Positions 35,489-44,820 of a stretch of 64,000 nt of DNA are shown in pieces. The notes beneath the pieces are model-generated. The model had not been told where the DNA came from and searched no databases. It saw nothing but the letters and a program-made list of their open reading frames with translations. A program made the position numbers and the translations under genes. The number at the start of each line of letters is the position of its first letter. The stretch's first letter is position 1. Origin of the DNA: Ruminococcus sp. (GTDB lineage Bacteria; Bacillota; Clostridia; Oscillospirales; Ruminococcaceae); NCBI GenBank assembly GCA_021770655.1, contig JAETQO010000023.1, positions 1-64,000 of the forward strand. The letters are read 5' to 3'.

Positions 35489-36232
35489 TTATTCCTCTTC
35501 CTCGACCGGCATATTCTCCCAGTTGTGGTACACGTTCTGAACATCGTCATCGTCCTCAAGATACTCAAGGAGAAGTCCCATTTTCTTCATAGCGTCCTCG
35601 TCCTCGATAGTCGTATAGCTGGACGGAACCTTTTCTGCCTCGGCTGAAAGAACCTTGTAGCCCATACCCTCGAGGGCTTCTCTTACTGCGGAAACTTTAT
35701 TCGGGTCGCAGGAGATCCCGATCACATCGTCCTCAACGTTGAAGTCGTCTGCTCCTGCCTCAAAGCAGTCCTCCATTATCTTATCCTCATCAGCGCCGTT
35801 ATTCTCGATAACTACTGTTCCGACATCGGAGAACATAAAGGATACACAGCCGGAGGTTCCCATATTTCCGCCGAACTTATCAAAGAAATGACGAATGTCG
35901 CCTGCCGTTCTGTTCTTGTTGTCGGTAAGGCACTCTACGATGACCGCAACGCCGCAGGGACCGTAGCCCTCGTATACCATTGACTCATAGTTGTTCTTGT
36001 CGCCGTCGCCTGCCGCCTTCTTGATTATTCTGTCGATATTATCGTTAGGCACATTGTTGGACTTAGCTTTTGCAATAAGATCTCTCAGCTTTGCGTTTCC
36101 GGCAGGATCCGCTCCGCCCTGCTTAACGCAAACGGAGATCTCACGTCCTATCTTGGTGAATATCTTCGCTCTTGCGGCGTCTGTTGCACCCTTCTTTCTC
36201 TTGATGTTTTCCCATTTTGAATGACCTGACAT
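35489..36232 (-). CDS. yebC: YebC/PmpR-family protein
   Basis: The 247-residue protein begins MSGHSKWENIKRKKGATDAA, the family signature, and contains GGADPAGNAKLRDLIAKAKS and VYEGYGPCGVAVIVECLTDN. Members were named as DNA-binding regulators, and members are now known to act on the ribosome to relieve stalling at proline-rich stretches. It follows the flavodoxin-like gene by 18 bases with AAGGAGTG as ribosome binding site. Confidence 0.95.
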   Translation of the reverse strand: MSGHSKWENIKRKKGATDAARAKIFTKIGREISVCVKQGGADPAGNAKLRDLIAKAKSNNVPNDNIDRIIKKAAGDGDKNNYESMVYEGYGPCGVAVIVECLTDNKNRTAGDIRHFFDKFGGNMGTSGCVSFMFSDVGTVVIENNGADEDKIMEDCFEAGADDFNVEDDVIGISCDPNKVSAVREALEGMGYKVLSAEAEKVPSSYTTIEDEDAMKKMGLLLEYLEDDDDVQNVYHNWENMPVEEEE

Positions 36233-36250
36233 TTTAATTCACTCCTTATG

Positions 36251-36673
36251 TTACTTCAGCTTATTGTATATTTCTTCGGCATAATCTGCCGCTTCATTTA
36301 TGTCGTTTTTATTGGGTCGTCCGAATTTCATAAACAAAAACGAGCCCTGAACGTCCTTTTCCCCCGCAAGGGTCACGCCCTTTTCGGAGAGTATATCCTT
36401 TATTCTTACCTGCTCGTAATTATGAGAAACGCTTGACATTATAATCAGAGCGTTTTTTACCTGTCCGCCGTCAAGGTTTTCAAGCCACGCTTCAAGCTCA
36501 GGCTTGATCTTTCCGCCGTATATACCTGCACAGATAACAAGCAGATCCTCGTTCATGACTTCGCAGTCCTGATTTTTGACGTTGTACGCCACAGCCTCCA
36601 AACGCTCTGCAATGCTCTCGGCAATTTTCCTTGAATGACCGGTCATTGTAGCATAAACCACCTTACAGTTCAA
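36251..36673 (-). CDS. Flavodoxin-like protein
   Basis: The 140-residue protein begins at a TTG (MNCKVVYATMTGHSRKIAES) inside the last codons of the upstream gene, with AGGAGG nine bases before. YATMTGHSRKIA is the FMN phosphate loop, and LLVICAGIYGGKIKPELEAW and NALIIMSSVS follow. It would bind FMN and carry electrons or act as a flavodoxin-domain oxidoreductase. The partner is unknown. Confidence 0.85.
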   Translation of the reverse strand: MNCKVVYATMTGHSRKIAESIAERLEAVAYNVKNQDCEVMNEDLLVICAGIYGGKIKPELEAWLENLDGGQVKNALIIMSSVSHNYEQVRIKDILSEKGVTLAGEKDVQGSFLFMKFGRPNKNDINEAADYAEEIYNKLK

Positions 36674-37085
36674 GTTCGTCGCCTCCTATCTCCCAAGCGC
36701 AGGAAAAAAGCTCGTCGATCCTGTCGTCTCTTCCCGTAAGATAAAGAAAACCGAAAAGACATTCAAGCCCGGTCGCCGCACGGTACTGTGAAATCGTAGA
36801 ATGTTTCGGCGCCGCCACGCCTTTCGCGTTTCGTCCGCGCTTGAAAATATCCGTCTCCTGCTCGTCCAGCAGGTCGTTTTCCAGCCACTTATGTACCGCC
36901 TGCGCCTGATATTCCGCGCAGACTCTCTTTATCGTAAGCCTGTGAAGCTTATCCGCGGGCATATTTGCGCTCAGAATTATCTTCTCGCGCACCTTAATCT
37001 CATAAACTCCGTCGCCGATAAAGGCAAGCGCCAAAGGGGAATACTGAAGCGCCTCTTTATCGGAAAGCTTTCTTTCCGTAGAAAT
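36663..37085 (-). CDS. mrnC: Mini-ribonuclease III with apparent AUU start
   Basis: The core (ALAFIGDGVYEIKVREKI, RGRNAKG, ATGLECLFGFLYL) is the RNase III catalytic domain without dsRNA-binding part, as in MrnC that matures 23S rRNA. The conserved lead LSDKEALQYSPLALAFIG lies upstream of the first TTG (37034). In that frame there is no ATG, GTG or TTG between a stop and this lead. An ATT at 37085 follows GAGG by eight bases (GAGGTAGGGGGGATT), giving 140 residues. I therefore propose AUU initiation. A shorter TTG start would lose 17 conserved residues. The gene begins 3 bases after obg. Confidence 0.85.
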   Translation of the reverse strand: MSTERKLSDKEALQYSPLALAFIGDGVYEIKVREKIILSANMPADKLHRLTIKRVCAEYQAQAVHKWLENDLLDEQETDIFKRGRNAKGVAAPKHSTISQYRAATGLECLFGFLYLTGRDDRIDELFSCAWEIGGDELEL

Positions 37086-37090
37086 CCCCC

Positions 37091-38368
37091 CTACCTCATA
37101 TACTCAAACTCAAAGTCGAAAATAGAAACGGTATCGCCCTCTTCTATTCCCATTTCCTCAAGCTTGTCTATTATGCCGCTGGTACGCAGGACGTTCTGGA
37201 AATACTGCAAGGAGGAGTAATCGTCCATATCGGCGGTTCTGAGAATATCCCACAGCCAGTCCGCCTCCACAAAATAAACGCCGTCCTCCACAGTAACGCG
37301 GAAATCCTTTTTGGAGATAAGCTTTTCGTCAAGCTCTTCCTTAGTGAGAGGCTGAGCCTCAAACTGCTTGACCGGAGGAAGCACCGAAAGTTTTTCCCAC
37401 ACGCCGTACATAAGCTCTTTTGTACCCTTTGTGGTCGCCGCAGAGATCTCATAAAACAGCAAGCCCTTGTCCTCGACATAATTTCTGAGCCTTTCGATCT
37501 GTTCGGGCGCTGCCATATCGCTTTTGTTTGCCGCCACTATCTGCGGAGCGTCGGCAAGCTCCATAGAAAAGTTTTCAAGCTCACGTTTTATCGCCTCGAA
37601 ATCTTCGATAGGATCTCTGCCTTCACTGCCTGAAACGTCGATAACGTGTACGATAAGACGGCATCTTTCAACGTGGCGCAGAAACTCGTGTCCAAGTCCG
37701 ATACCCTCGCTTGCGCCCTCGATAAGTCCCGGAATATCCGCCATAACGAAGGATTTTCCCTCTTCTATCTTGACCACGCCCAGCACCGGGGTGAGTGTGG
37801 TGAAGTGATAATTGGCGATCTTGGGCTTTGCCGCCGAAACCACGGAAATAAGCGTGGACTTTCCCACATTCGGAAATCCCACAAGCCCCACGTCGGCGAT
37901 AAGCTTAAGCTCCAGCATTACCTCGTACTCGTCGCCGCGGAAACCGGGCTTGGCAAACTTGGGTATCTGTCTTGTAGATGTCGCAAAATGAGCGTTTCCT
38001 CTGCCGCCTTTTCCGCCGTGAGCGATAACTACAGGCTCGTCACCGGAAAGGTCGGCAAGTATCCTGCCGCTTTTTACTTCCTTTACTACCGTTCCTCTGG
38101 GAACCTTTACCACAAGATTTTCGGCATTTCTGCCTGAGCAGTTCTTTGCTCCTCCGTTTTGTCCCTTATCCGCAACATATTTTCTCTTATATCTGAAATC
38201 CAGAAGATTTGAAATATTGTCGTCCACCACAAAAACAATATCTCCGCCCCTGCCGCCGTCACCGCCGTCGGGACCGCCCGCCGCCACATATTTTTCACGG
38301 TGAAAGGAAACTGCGCCGTCTCCTCCGTCACCCGCTTTGATATAGATCTTCGCCGAATCGACAAACAT
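37091..38368 (-). CDS. obg: Obg GTPase
   Basis: The 425-residue GTPase has the glycine-rich Obg fold (GDGGDGAVSFHREKYVAAGG), the G domain with VGFPNVGKSTL, DIPGLIEGA and NKSD, and a C-terminal OCT domain (YFVEADWLWDILRTADMDDY). It acts in late assembly of the large ribosomal subunit. It follows rpmA behind a terminator and precedes mrnC. Confidence 0.96.
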   Translation of the reverse strand: MFVDSAKIYIKAGDGGDGAVSFHREKYVAAGGPDGGDGGRGGDIVFVVDDNISNLLDFRYKRKYVADKGQNGGAKNCSGRNAENLVVKVPRGTVVKEVKSGRILADLSGDEPVVIAHGGKGGRGNAHFATSTRQIPKFAKPGFRGDEYEVMLELKLIADVGLVGFPNVGKSTLISVVSAAKPKIANYHFTTLTPVLGVVKIEEGKSFVMADIPGLIEGASEGIGLGHEFLRHVERCRLIVHVIDVSGSEGRDPIEDFEAIKRELENFSMELADAPQIVAANKSDMAAPEQIERLRNYVEDKGLLFYEISAATTKGTKELMYGVWEKLSVLPPVKQFEAQPLTKEELDEKLISKKDFRVTVEDGVYFVEADWLWDILRTADMDDYSSLQYFQNVLRTSGIIDKLEEMGIEEGDTVSIFDFEFEYMR

Positions 38369-38426
38369 ATTTCAAACCTCCTTATACAAGCCTGTCGGGC
38401 TTTCAGAATTATGTGCTGAATAATCG

Positions 38427-38458
38427 CAAAAAACCCCAAGCATTACCGCTCGGGGTTA
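38427..38458 (-). terminator. Terminator between rpmA and obg
   Basis: Minus-strand AACCCC/GGGGTT stem followed by TTTTG lies after rpmA, so obg needs read-through or its own promoter. Confidence 0.75.
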
Positions 38459-38469
38459 TGTGTCTAAAT

Positions 38470-38751
38470 TTAAGCCTGCGGATAAACAGAAACCTTCTTG
38501 CGGTCTCTGCCGAGTCTTTCAAATCTTACAACACCGTCGCTTGTTGCAAACAGAGTATCGTCTGATCCTCTCTTTACATTCTCGCCCGGATGAATGTGCG
38601 TTCCTCTCTGGCGAACCAGAATGTTTCCGGCAAGTACGAACTGACCGTCCGCTCTCTTTACGCCAAGTCTTTTAGACTCGGAATCACGTCCGTTCTTTGT
38701 GGAACCCATACCTTTCTTATGAGCGAAAAACTGCATAGAAATCTTTATCAT
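38470..38751 (-). CDS. rpmA: 50S ribosomal protein L27
   Basis: The start at 38751 ([20 protein letters not shown]) follows GGAGGTG. The first nine residues are the Firmicutes N-terminal extension that is removed before AHKKG by the protease Prp, encoded next door. The rest ([36 protein letters not shown]) is typical L27 near the peptidyl-transferase centre. Total is 93 residues. Confidence 0.97.
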   Translation of the reverse strand: MIKISMQFFAHKKGMGSTKNGRDSESKRLGVKRADGQFVLAGNILVRQRGTHIHPGENVKRGSDDTLFATSDGVVRFERLGRDRKKVSVYPQA

Positions 38752-38782
38752 TACAATTACACCTCCGTAAAATGTAATCACG

Positions 38783-39109
38783 TCAATTGCTTTTTATATG
38801 CACATTGACCTTAATCCTGCCCGAAAACTCCTCCGCAAGGAAATACAGATGAGTAAGCAGTCCTAACAGAACCTTGTCACCCTCTCCCCCATTGTCGTTC
38901 ACGAGCTTGAGCATTATTTCATTTTCCTGTACCCCGACCTTGGCTTCTATCTTAAAAGCCTCGGTTATGGTGTTGGCCGCCATCATAACAGCCGATGAAA
39001 CGCTTGCACAGCAAACGTCTTCCCCGAAATCAGCGTAACCTGCGTGTCCGGTTATGCAAAAACCGAGCAGAGCCTCATCCGGACTTTTGAAAAAATCAGC
39101 GCAGATCAT
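38783..39109 (-). CDS. prp: Ribosomal-processing cysteine protease Prp
   Basis: The 108-residue protein contains the catalytic His in ITGHAGYA and the catalytic Cys in [14 protein letters not shown]. It trims L27, whose gene follows, and lies between rplU and rpmA as in Staphylococcus and Bacillus. Its start overlaps the rplU stop (TAATG). Confidence 0.93.
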   Translation of the reverse strand: MICADFFKSPDEALLGFCITGHAGYADFGEDVCCASVSSAVMMAANTITEAFKIEAKVGVQENEIMLKLVNDNGGEGDKVLLGLLTHLYFLAEEFSGRIKVNVHIKSN

Positions 39110-39420
39110 TATGCGTTGATTGCTTCGATCTGTACCTTAGTGTAAGGCTGTCTGTGACCGATCTTTGTCTTTTCACCCTTCTTAGGCTTGTAAGTAAAGA
39201 CTGTGATCTTCTTTGCCTTGCCGTTCTTGAGAACCTTAGCAGTTACAGTCGCACCGTCAACATAAGGAGCGCCGACCTTGATTCCGTCGTCTGCGCCTAC
39301 AACCATTACCTTGTCAAAAGTAACAGCGTCCTCTGCGTTAACGTCGAGCTTTTCGATGAAAACCTCATCACCCGGCTTAACCTGATACTGCTTTCCGCCT
39401 GTTTCGATTACTGCGTACAT
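39109..39420 (-). CDS. rplU: 50S ribosomal protein L21
   Basis: The 103-residue protein begins [20 protein letters not shown] and ends [20 protein letters not shown], typical of L21. It is the first gene of rplU-prp-rpmA. Confidence 0.97.
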   Translation of the reverse strand: MYAVIETGGKQYQVKPGDEVFIEKLDVNAEDAVTFDKVMVVGADDGIKVGAPYVDGATVTAKVLKNGKAKKITVFTYKPKKGEKTKIGHRQPYTKVQIEAINA

Positions 39421-39423
39421 TCC

Positions 39424-39510
39424 AAATGCACCTACCTTTAAATAAACTCGCTATGCACGGTGGTCCGCACAAAGCCAACGCTTATGACCGTGAATATGCG
39501 GCTTTAATAT
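39424..39510 (-). promoter_or_regulatory. Likely L21 leader RNA
   Basis: The minus-strand leader contains GTGCGGACCACCGTGCATAG and AGTTTATTTAAAGGTAGGTG directly before rplU. This resembles the conserved ribosomal L21 leader of Firmicutes, which autoregulates the operon. It is recognised by eye only. Confidence 0.5.
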
Positions 39511-39613
39511 CATATCACATCTACGTCCAAAAGTCAAGCGCATACAGAAAGTCAATAAAACTTTTACAGAAAATTAACGTTTCAAAATCTACATAAAGGA
39601 TATATCACGAAAA

Positions 39614-39713
39614 TTAAGGTAACACCGTACAACTATTGTGTGCGGGTAACGGAAAATTGGCAAGTTAGACGTGCACAAAGCCGTTAGGCGGTAGTTGTGC
39701 GGTGCTGCCTTAA
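39614..39713. repeat. TTAAGG-ended palindromic element (MITE-like)
   Basis: The 100-bp element has terminal inverted repeats of about 22 bases (left begins TTAAGGTAACACCGTAC, right ends GTGCGGTGCTGCCTTAA). An almost identical left arm lies at 45781-45805, and diverged relatives lie at 13145, 28816 and 40317-40412. Confidence 0.8.
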
Positions 39714-39794
39714 ATATGATCTGAGTGAAAAAGACAGCTAAACATTTTCATGTAAAAAACACCATTCGGCAAAATTTATTTATAGGACAAAGAT

Positions 39795-39823
39795 TTGACA
39801 AAATGATATTAATATGGTATAAT
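39795..39823 (+). promoter_or_regulatory. rnpB promoter
   Basis: TTGACA, 17 bases and TATAAT end eight bases before the RNase P RNA. Confidence 0.9.
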
Positions 39824-39830
39824 CCAGTTT

Positions 39831-40173
39831 GTGAGTGAGCTATGCGATAGCGTAAACGTTTTATGTTTATGAGGAAAGTCCGAGCATCACAGAGCAGGAT
39901 AGCTGATAACATCAGCCGAGGGCGACCTTAGAGCAAGTGCAACAGAGATATACCGCCGGATTTCCGGTAAGGGTGGAAAGGCGGGGTAAGAGCCCACCGG
40001 GGCGTCGGAGACGGCGCCGCCATGTAAACCTTATCCGATGCAACACCAATGGTAGTCTTTAAGTCAATGATTGCTCGTCAGACTTGGGGCTATAGGTGGC
40101 TAGAGCTGTACGGCGACGTACAGACCAGATAGATTATCGCACACGACAAAACTCGGCTTATCGGCTCAGTCAC
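39831..40173 (+). ncRNA. rnpB: RNase P RNA, class A
   Basis: The 343-base RNA begins GTGAGTGAGC and ends GCTCAGTCAC, which pair as helix P1. Conserved blocks are GAGGAAAGTCCGAGC, AGGGCGACC, AAGGGTGGAAAGGCGGGGTA, and AGACCAGATAGATTATCGC with CTCGGCTTA near the 3' end. It cleaves 5' leaders of tRNA precursors. Confidence 0.95.
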
Positions 40174-40177
40174 ATTT

Positions 40178-40220
40178 GCTGTTTCTGTTTTTTTACGGAG
40201 ACAGCTTTTTCTTTTTTATC
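40178..40220 (+). terminator. rnpB terminator
   Basis: GCTGTTTCTG/CGGAGACAGC stem followed by TTTTTCTTTTTT. Confidence 0.75.
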
Positions 40221-40316
40221 TAAAACTCGTCCGAATATTTGTACAGAATAGCTAAATTTTTCTCAGGGCTATTGTGATTTTAGGTTAATTGTGTTATAAT
40301 AAAAAATAATAAGCAA

Positions 40317-40412
40317 TTAAGGCAATATCTCACAGCTGTTATGTGCGTATCGTACAGTCACATCACGGGAATCACAGACTGTTATAATTCCGCCGGTGCG
40401 GTATTGCAGAAT
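40317..40412. repeat. Diverged TTAAGG element copy
   Basis: The left arm begins TTAAGGCAATATCTCAC and the right arm holds GTGCGGTATTGCAGAA, a loose inverted match, just before the GGDEF/EAL gene. Confidence 0.5.
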
Positions 40413-40464
40413 GCAGAATTATGACAAGTATGCCGGATAAAAGCGGCCGAAAGGAGGAGATTTC

Positions 40465-42612
40465 GTGAGTGCGGTTCTTAACAACAACAAAACGATAGAA
40501 GGCTTTCTTAAGATATTGGAAAGCTCGGAAAAATTTGATACGGTCTGCAAAAACTTTCTGAAAAGCATATGCGAAACTCTTTCCGCACAGACCGCTACGG
40601 TCACCGTTTCGGAGTATGAAGACGCCGCTCCGACAAGCTATGAATATATAGCCGACAGCGGAAAATATTCGGTTTTCAGCTTTGACCGGAAAGGCAACGG
40701 TATAATATACGACTACATAAAAAGCGCACTGGATTCCGGCGGTATCCATATTGCGGATAAAAGCTGCCCGCTGGAAAACGGACGCTGTATTATCCTGAAT
40801 AACGTAAGCTATCCCTGCTCGCTTACCTGCGCGATCAAGGAGTCAAGCGTAAGCGTAGCCTTTTTCAATCTGCTCTGTTCCGATAAGGAAAGAGCTTGGA
40901 CGAACGAGGAAATTTCACTTGTATCACAGCTTACATATATTCTGGCAGGTATGCTTCATACGCAAAGGGCTTCGGATCATGCCGAAAACACCAGCAGGAC
41001 TTTGACCGACGTTATGGACAATATGAGTTCCTATGTCATCGCTATGGTGGACGATACCGACGAGATCATTTTTGCAAGCAAACGTCTGGAAAAATATTTC
41101 GGAAAAGACTTGGTGGGCAAAAACGGAACCGATATTTTCAGATATACCCAGGACGAGATAAACAAAACCAAGGACGGAAAATTCTTTAACGGCGACTTTT
41201 ATTCCAAAACAATGGACAAGTGGCTTGACGTTTCGGAAAAGCTTATCAAGTGGCACGACGGAAGGACGGTAAGGCTTTGCACCCTGAACGATATATCCGA
41301 CAAGATCGAATATGAGAGAGTGATCGAAAAACAGGTATTTTTCGACAGCCTCACAGGACTCACAAACAGGAGAAGCCTTGACCAAAGTATACAGAACGTT
41401 ATCGAAACCGAAACGGACAGCACTATTATACTGCTGGACCTTGACAATTTCAAGAACATAAACGACAGCTACGGTCACAACAACGGAGACCGACTGCTTA
41501 TGGAAATCGGCGAATTCTTTAAAAAGCTGGCTGAAAACAATAAGGAGCTGAGCGTTTTCCGTTTCGGCGGCGATGAAATGGTAGTGCTTATAAAATCTCA
41601 GGACAGCGATCTTGTGGATCGTATATGCGGCGAGATACATGAAAAATTCAACGAGGAATGGCAGATCGCAAACCTCAGCTGCTACTGCACCTGTTCGATG
41701 GGGATAGCTACCTTTCCTAAGCCCGACGACACGGTAAACACTGTACTGAAAAGAATAGATCTGGCTATCTATTATGCAAAAAAGCACGGTAAGAACTGTA
41801 TGGTGCATTACAACGAAAAGATCGGCAGGATACTTACTCGGCAAATGGATCTTGAAAGGCTTATGCACAAGGACATTTCCTGCGGATTCAGGCATTTTTC
41901 AGCATACTATCAGCCGATTTTCAGCAGTACTACGAAAAAGCTTGTGGGGTGCGAAGCTCTTATGAGGTGGTGCCCTCCGGAGTACGGTCAAGTGCCGCCG
42001 TCGGAATTTATCCCTATGGCGGAAAAGCTCGGATATATAAATCTTCTGGGAGAAAATATAATACGGGTCGCAGGCACGCAGTGCAGAGAATGGGTAGACG
42101 CAGGCTTAAATCTGAGAGTGAACATAAATCTTTCGGTAGGACAGCTTATCGAACCGGACTTTGTTGAAAATCTTGACAGAGTATTCAGCGAGATAAACGC
42201 ACCGCTGGAGAACATCTGCTTTGAGGTGACCGAAAGCCTTGCAATAAACGATATGGCGAAAATGAAAATGATACTTACCGACATTGCGAACAAGGGCATA
42301 AAGATCGCGCTGGACGATTTCGGAACGGGATATTCCTCGCTTAACTGCATAAAAGAAATGCCGCTCAATACGATAAAGATAGACAAATCCTTTATCGACG
42401 ACATTGCCAAAAATCCTAATACGGCGGTCTTTGTCAAGACTATAGTAAACCTTTCTCACGATCTCAACATTGCGGTATGCGCAGAGGGCGTTGAGGAGCA
42501 GATGCAGTTTGAAATACTGCGCGACCTTGATACCGACGTTATTCAGGGCTATTATTTCGGCAGACCTATGCCGGCGGAAAAATTCAAGGAAAATTATTTG
42601 ATGACAGAATAA
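40465..42612 (+). CDS. GGDEF/EAL cyclic-di-GMP protein
   Basis: A GTG start at 40465 follows GGAGGAG. The 715-residue protein has a GAF-like region (about 20-165), a PAS domain (about 180-290, YVIAMVDDTDEIIFASKRLE), a GGDEF domain (about 295-455, FDSLTGLTNRRSLDQ, VFRFGGDEM) and an EAL domain (about 475-715, GCEALMRWCPPEYG, DDFGTGYSSLNCI, EGVEEQMQF). The GGDEF site reads GGDEM, an unusual last residue, whereas the EAL motif is intact. It could be a phosphodiesterase with a regulatory or weak cyclase domain. No membrane segment is present. It precedes the cellulase gene by 12 bases. Confidence 0.9.
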   Translation: MSAVLNNNKTIEGFLKILESSEKFDTVCKNFLKSICETLSAQTATVTVSEYEDAAPTSYEYIADSGKYSVFSFDRKGNGIIYDYIKSALDSGGIHIADKSCPLENGRCIILNNVSYPCSLTCAIKESSVSVAFFNLLCSDKERAWTNEEISLVSQLTYILAGMLHTQRASDHAENTSRTLTDVMDNMSSYVIAMVDDTDEIIFASKRLEKYFGKDLVGKNGTDIFRYTQDEINKTKDGKFFNGDFYSKTMDKWLDVSEKLIKWHDGRTVRLCTLNDISDKIEYERVIEKQVFFDSLTGLTNRRSLDQSIQNVIETETDSTIILLDLDNFKNINDSYGHNNGDRLLMEIGEFFKKLAENNKELSVFRFGGDEMVVLIKSQDSDLVDRICGEIHEKFNEEWQIANLSCYCTCSMGIATFPKPDDTVNTVLKRIDLAIYYAKKHGKNCMVHYNEKIGRILTRQMDLERLMHKDISCGFRHFSAYYQPIFSSTTKKLVGCEALMRWCPPEYGQVPPSEFIPMAEKLGYINLLGENIIRVAGTQCREWVDAGLNLRVNINLSVGQLIEPDFVENLDRVFSEINAPLENICFEVTESLAINDMAKMKMILTDIANKGIKIALDDFGTGYSSLNCIKEMPLNTIKIDKSFIDDIAKNPNTAVFVKTIVNLSHDLNIAVCAEGVEEQMQFEILRDLDTDVIQGYYFGRPMPAEKFKENYLMTE

Positions 42613-42624
42613 AGGGGAAAGCTT

Positions 42625-44622
42625 ATGAGCGAAGAGAAAAAGGACGAAATTACAGAAGAGAACGAGAATGACAGCGTCGGAGAGGTTTCCGAAAACGCAG
42701 AAGAATCAAAAAACAGGATCAATAAAAAGCTGATCTTTGCATTTGCGGGAATGGGCGCTGTTATCGTCGGTCTGGTCATTGCGCTTATCGTTGTGGCAAC
42801 ATCGGGAAAGGACGAAAGTTCGTCGAAAAGCGACAGCAAGCCTGCCGAAAGTTCTGTTGTTACGACAGCGGACAGCGAGAACGAAGATGAAGAGGAAAGC
42901 TCCGAGGCAGAAAAAGAGGAAGATTCCGAGCCGGAAGAGGACGACAGTTCCGAAGAGGAAGAGGACGAAAAGGCCGAGGGCTTTGTTGTTTCCTATTCCG
43001 GCGACAATACCTGGCAGGACGGCGACAAGATAATGACCGGCATGGAGATCGGCATTACTAACAATTCCGACGAAGCCGTAAAAGAATGGAAGCTGGAACT
43101 GGAAATTGAAGAGCTTAAATCCTGCGAGGGCTGGAACGGAACCTTTAAAACCAAGGGAAACAAGCTTACCATAACAAACGCCGAATATAACGGAGAGATC
43201 ACCAAGGGCGGCTCGGTCTCCGTAGGCTGCAACATCGGCACAGGCGTAAAGCTGAACGTAAAATCGGCAAAGTTAAACGGAAAGGACTGCACCGTAAAGA
43301 AAGGCAAAACCGCTCAGAATAATAACAATAATAATAACAATAACAATGATAAAAAAACAAGCTCTGCGGACGTAAAGGAACTGCTTGAAAGGACCTCAAA
43401 AGCCAAGCAGGGCGACGACTGGCTGCACACCGACGGAAACAGGATACTTGACAAGAACAATAAAGAGGTGTGGATAACTGGCGTAAACTGGTTCGGCTAC
43501 AATACCGGCACAAACACCTTTGACGGACTTTGGAACAGCGAGCTTACCACGTCTGTGAAGGCTATCGCCGACCACGGCTTTAACCTTATAAGAGTGCCTA
43601 TCTCTGCGGAGCTTATAAATCAGTGGGCGGACGGAGAATATCCGCAGGCTAATTACAACAACGCCTACAACGAAGAGCTTAACGCAATGAACAGTCTGGA
43701 GATATTTGAATACTTTCTGAAACTTGCCGAGGAAAACGGACTGAAGGTAATGCCCGATATTCACTCTGCCGAAACAAACGCCAGCGGACATACGGTAAAT
43801 CTGTGGTACACCGACAAGGTGACCGTTAAAGACTACTATCACGCACTGGAATGGATAGCGGACAGATACAAGGACAACGACACTATCATTGCATACGACC
43901 TGAAAAACGAGCCTCACGGCAAGCCGAACGAGGGCGGCGCCGCCGCGATCTGGAACGATTCTAAGGACGCAAACAACTGGAAATATGTTGCCGAAACCGC
44001 CGCGAAAAAGGTTCTGGCGAAGAATCCCAACGTACTTATAATGGTAGAGGGAATCGAAATATATCCTAAGAACATCAAGAATAATTCAGATTACTCGTCT
44101 GCCGACAGCAACGATTATTATTTTAACTGGTGGGGCGGAAACCTTAGAGGCGTAAAGGATTATCCTATCGATCTGGGGAAATATCAGGATAAGCTCGTTT
44201 ACTCTCCTCACGACTACGGTCCGACGGTATATCAACAGCCTTGGTTCGAGGGCGATTACACCTACAAGAGCCTTATGAAGGACTGCTGGAAGGACAACTG
44301 GTTCTATATCCAGGAGCAGGATATCGCACCTCTGCTTATCGGCGAATGGGGCGGATTTATGACAGAACCGAACCTGACATGGATGACGCATATGAGAAAG
44401 CTGATAAAGGACAATCATGTAAATCATACCTTCTGGTGCTTTAACGCCAACTCCGGCGACACAGGCGGACTTGTCCTTGACGACTTCACCACATGGGACG
44501 AAGAAAAATACGAATTTGTAAAGGAAGTCCTGTGGCAGGAAAGCGGCAGGTTCGTAGGACTCGACCATGCGATACCCCTCGGCGATAACGGGATCACCCT
44601 AAGCAAGGCAAAGGGACTGTGA
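42625..44622 (+). CDS. Membrane-anchored GH5 cellulase with CBM
   Basis: The 665-residue protein has a short acidic cytoplasmic N-terminus, one membrane helix ([20 protein letters not shown]), a long Ser/Glu linker, a CBM2-like cellulose-binding domain (about 120-215, [26 protein letters not shown]), an Asn-rich linker, and a GH5 domain (about 260-650). The GH5 acid/base is E429 in YDLKNEPHG and the nucleophile E574 in LLIGEWGG. The lack of a cleaved signal means the enzyme stays on the cell surface, unlike secreted or cohesin-bound cellulases; no dockerin is seen. The adjacent c-di-GMP gene may share its transcript. Confidence 0.92.
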   Translation: MSEEKKDEITEENENDSVGEVSENAEESKNRINKKLIFAFAGMGAVIVGLVIALIVVATSGKDESSSKSDSKPAESSVVTTADSENEDEEESSEAEKEEDSEPEEDDSSEEEEDEKAEGFVVSYSGDNTWQDGDKIMTGMEIGITNNSDEAVKEWKLELEIEELKSCEGWNGTFKTKGNKLTITNAEYNGEITKGGSVSVGCNIGTGVKLNVKSAKLNGKDCTVKKGKTAQNNNNNNNNNNDKKTSSADVKELLERTSKAKQGDDWLHTDGNRILDKNNKEVWITGVNWFGYNTGTNTFDGLWNSELTTSVKAIADHGFNLIRVPISAELINQWADGEYPQANYNNAYNEELNAMNSLEIFEYFLKLAEENGLKVMPDIHSAETNASGHTVNLWYTDKVTVKDYYHALEWIADRYKDNDTIIAYDLKNEPHGKPNEGGAAAIWNDSKDANNWKYVAETAAKKVLAKNPNVLIMVEGIEIYPKNIKNNSDYSSADSNDYYFNWWGGNLRGVKDYPIDLGKYQDKLVYSPHDYGPTVYQQPWFEGDYTYKSLMKDCWKDNWFYIQEQDIAPLLIGEWGGFMTEPNLTWMTHMRKLIKDNHVNHTFWCFNANSGDTGGLVLDDFTTWDEEKYEFVKEVLWQESGRFVGLDHAIPLGDNGITLSKAKGL

Positions 44623-44656
44623 CGCATATTATTTGATAAAATAACATTATAAACTA

Positions 44657-44686
44657 ACGGGAGCATTTCTAAGTAAATGCTCCCGT
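44657..44686 (+). terminator. Hairpin after the cellulase gene
   Basis: A perfect 12-bp stem, ACGGGAGCATTT with its complement, lies 35 bases past the stop. It lacks a direct U-tract; a T-run follows after about 15 bases. Confidence 0.6.
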
Positions 44687-44773
44687 CAGTCTGTCGAAAA
44701 AGTCTTTTTTATAACTGCCAAGGAGGTAAAAAGAGCGGGGTCAAGCGACGCGATTGCCGCTTGCGGGGTCGAG

Positions 44774-44820
44774 GGGCAGAGCCCCCGTCGCTCCCGCAGG
44801 AGCGAAATCCCCTTACTTTA
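44774..44820. repeat. 47-bp dispersed repeat, copy 2
   Basis: Exactly the reverse complement of 17179-17225. It starts one or two bases beyond the stop of the minus-strand membrane protein gene. Confidence 0.9.

Noticed and set aside
40924..41895. 323-codon minus-strand open frame
   Set aside because: It is antisense to the GGDEF/EAL gene and lacks a ribosome binding site or family resemblance.
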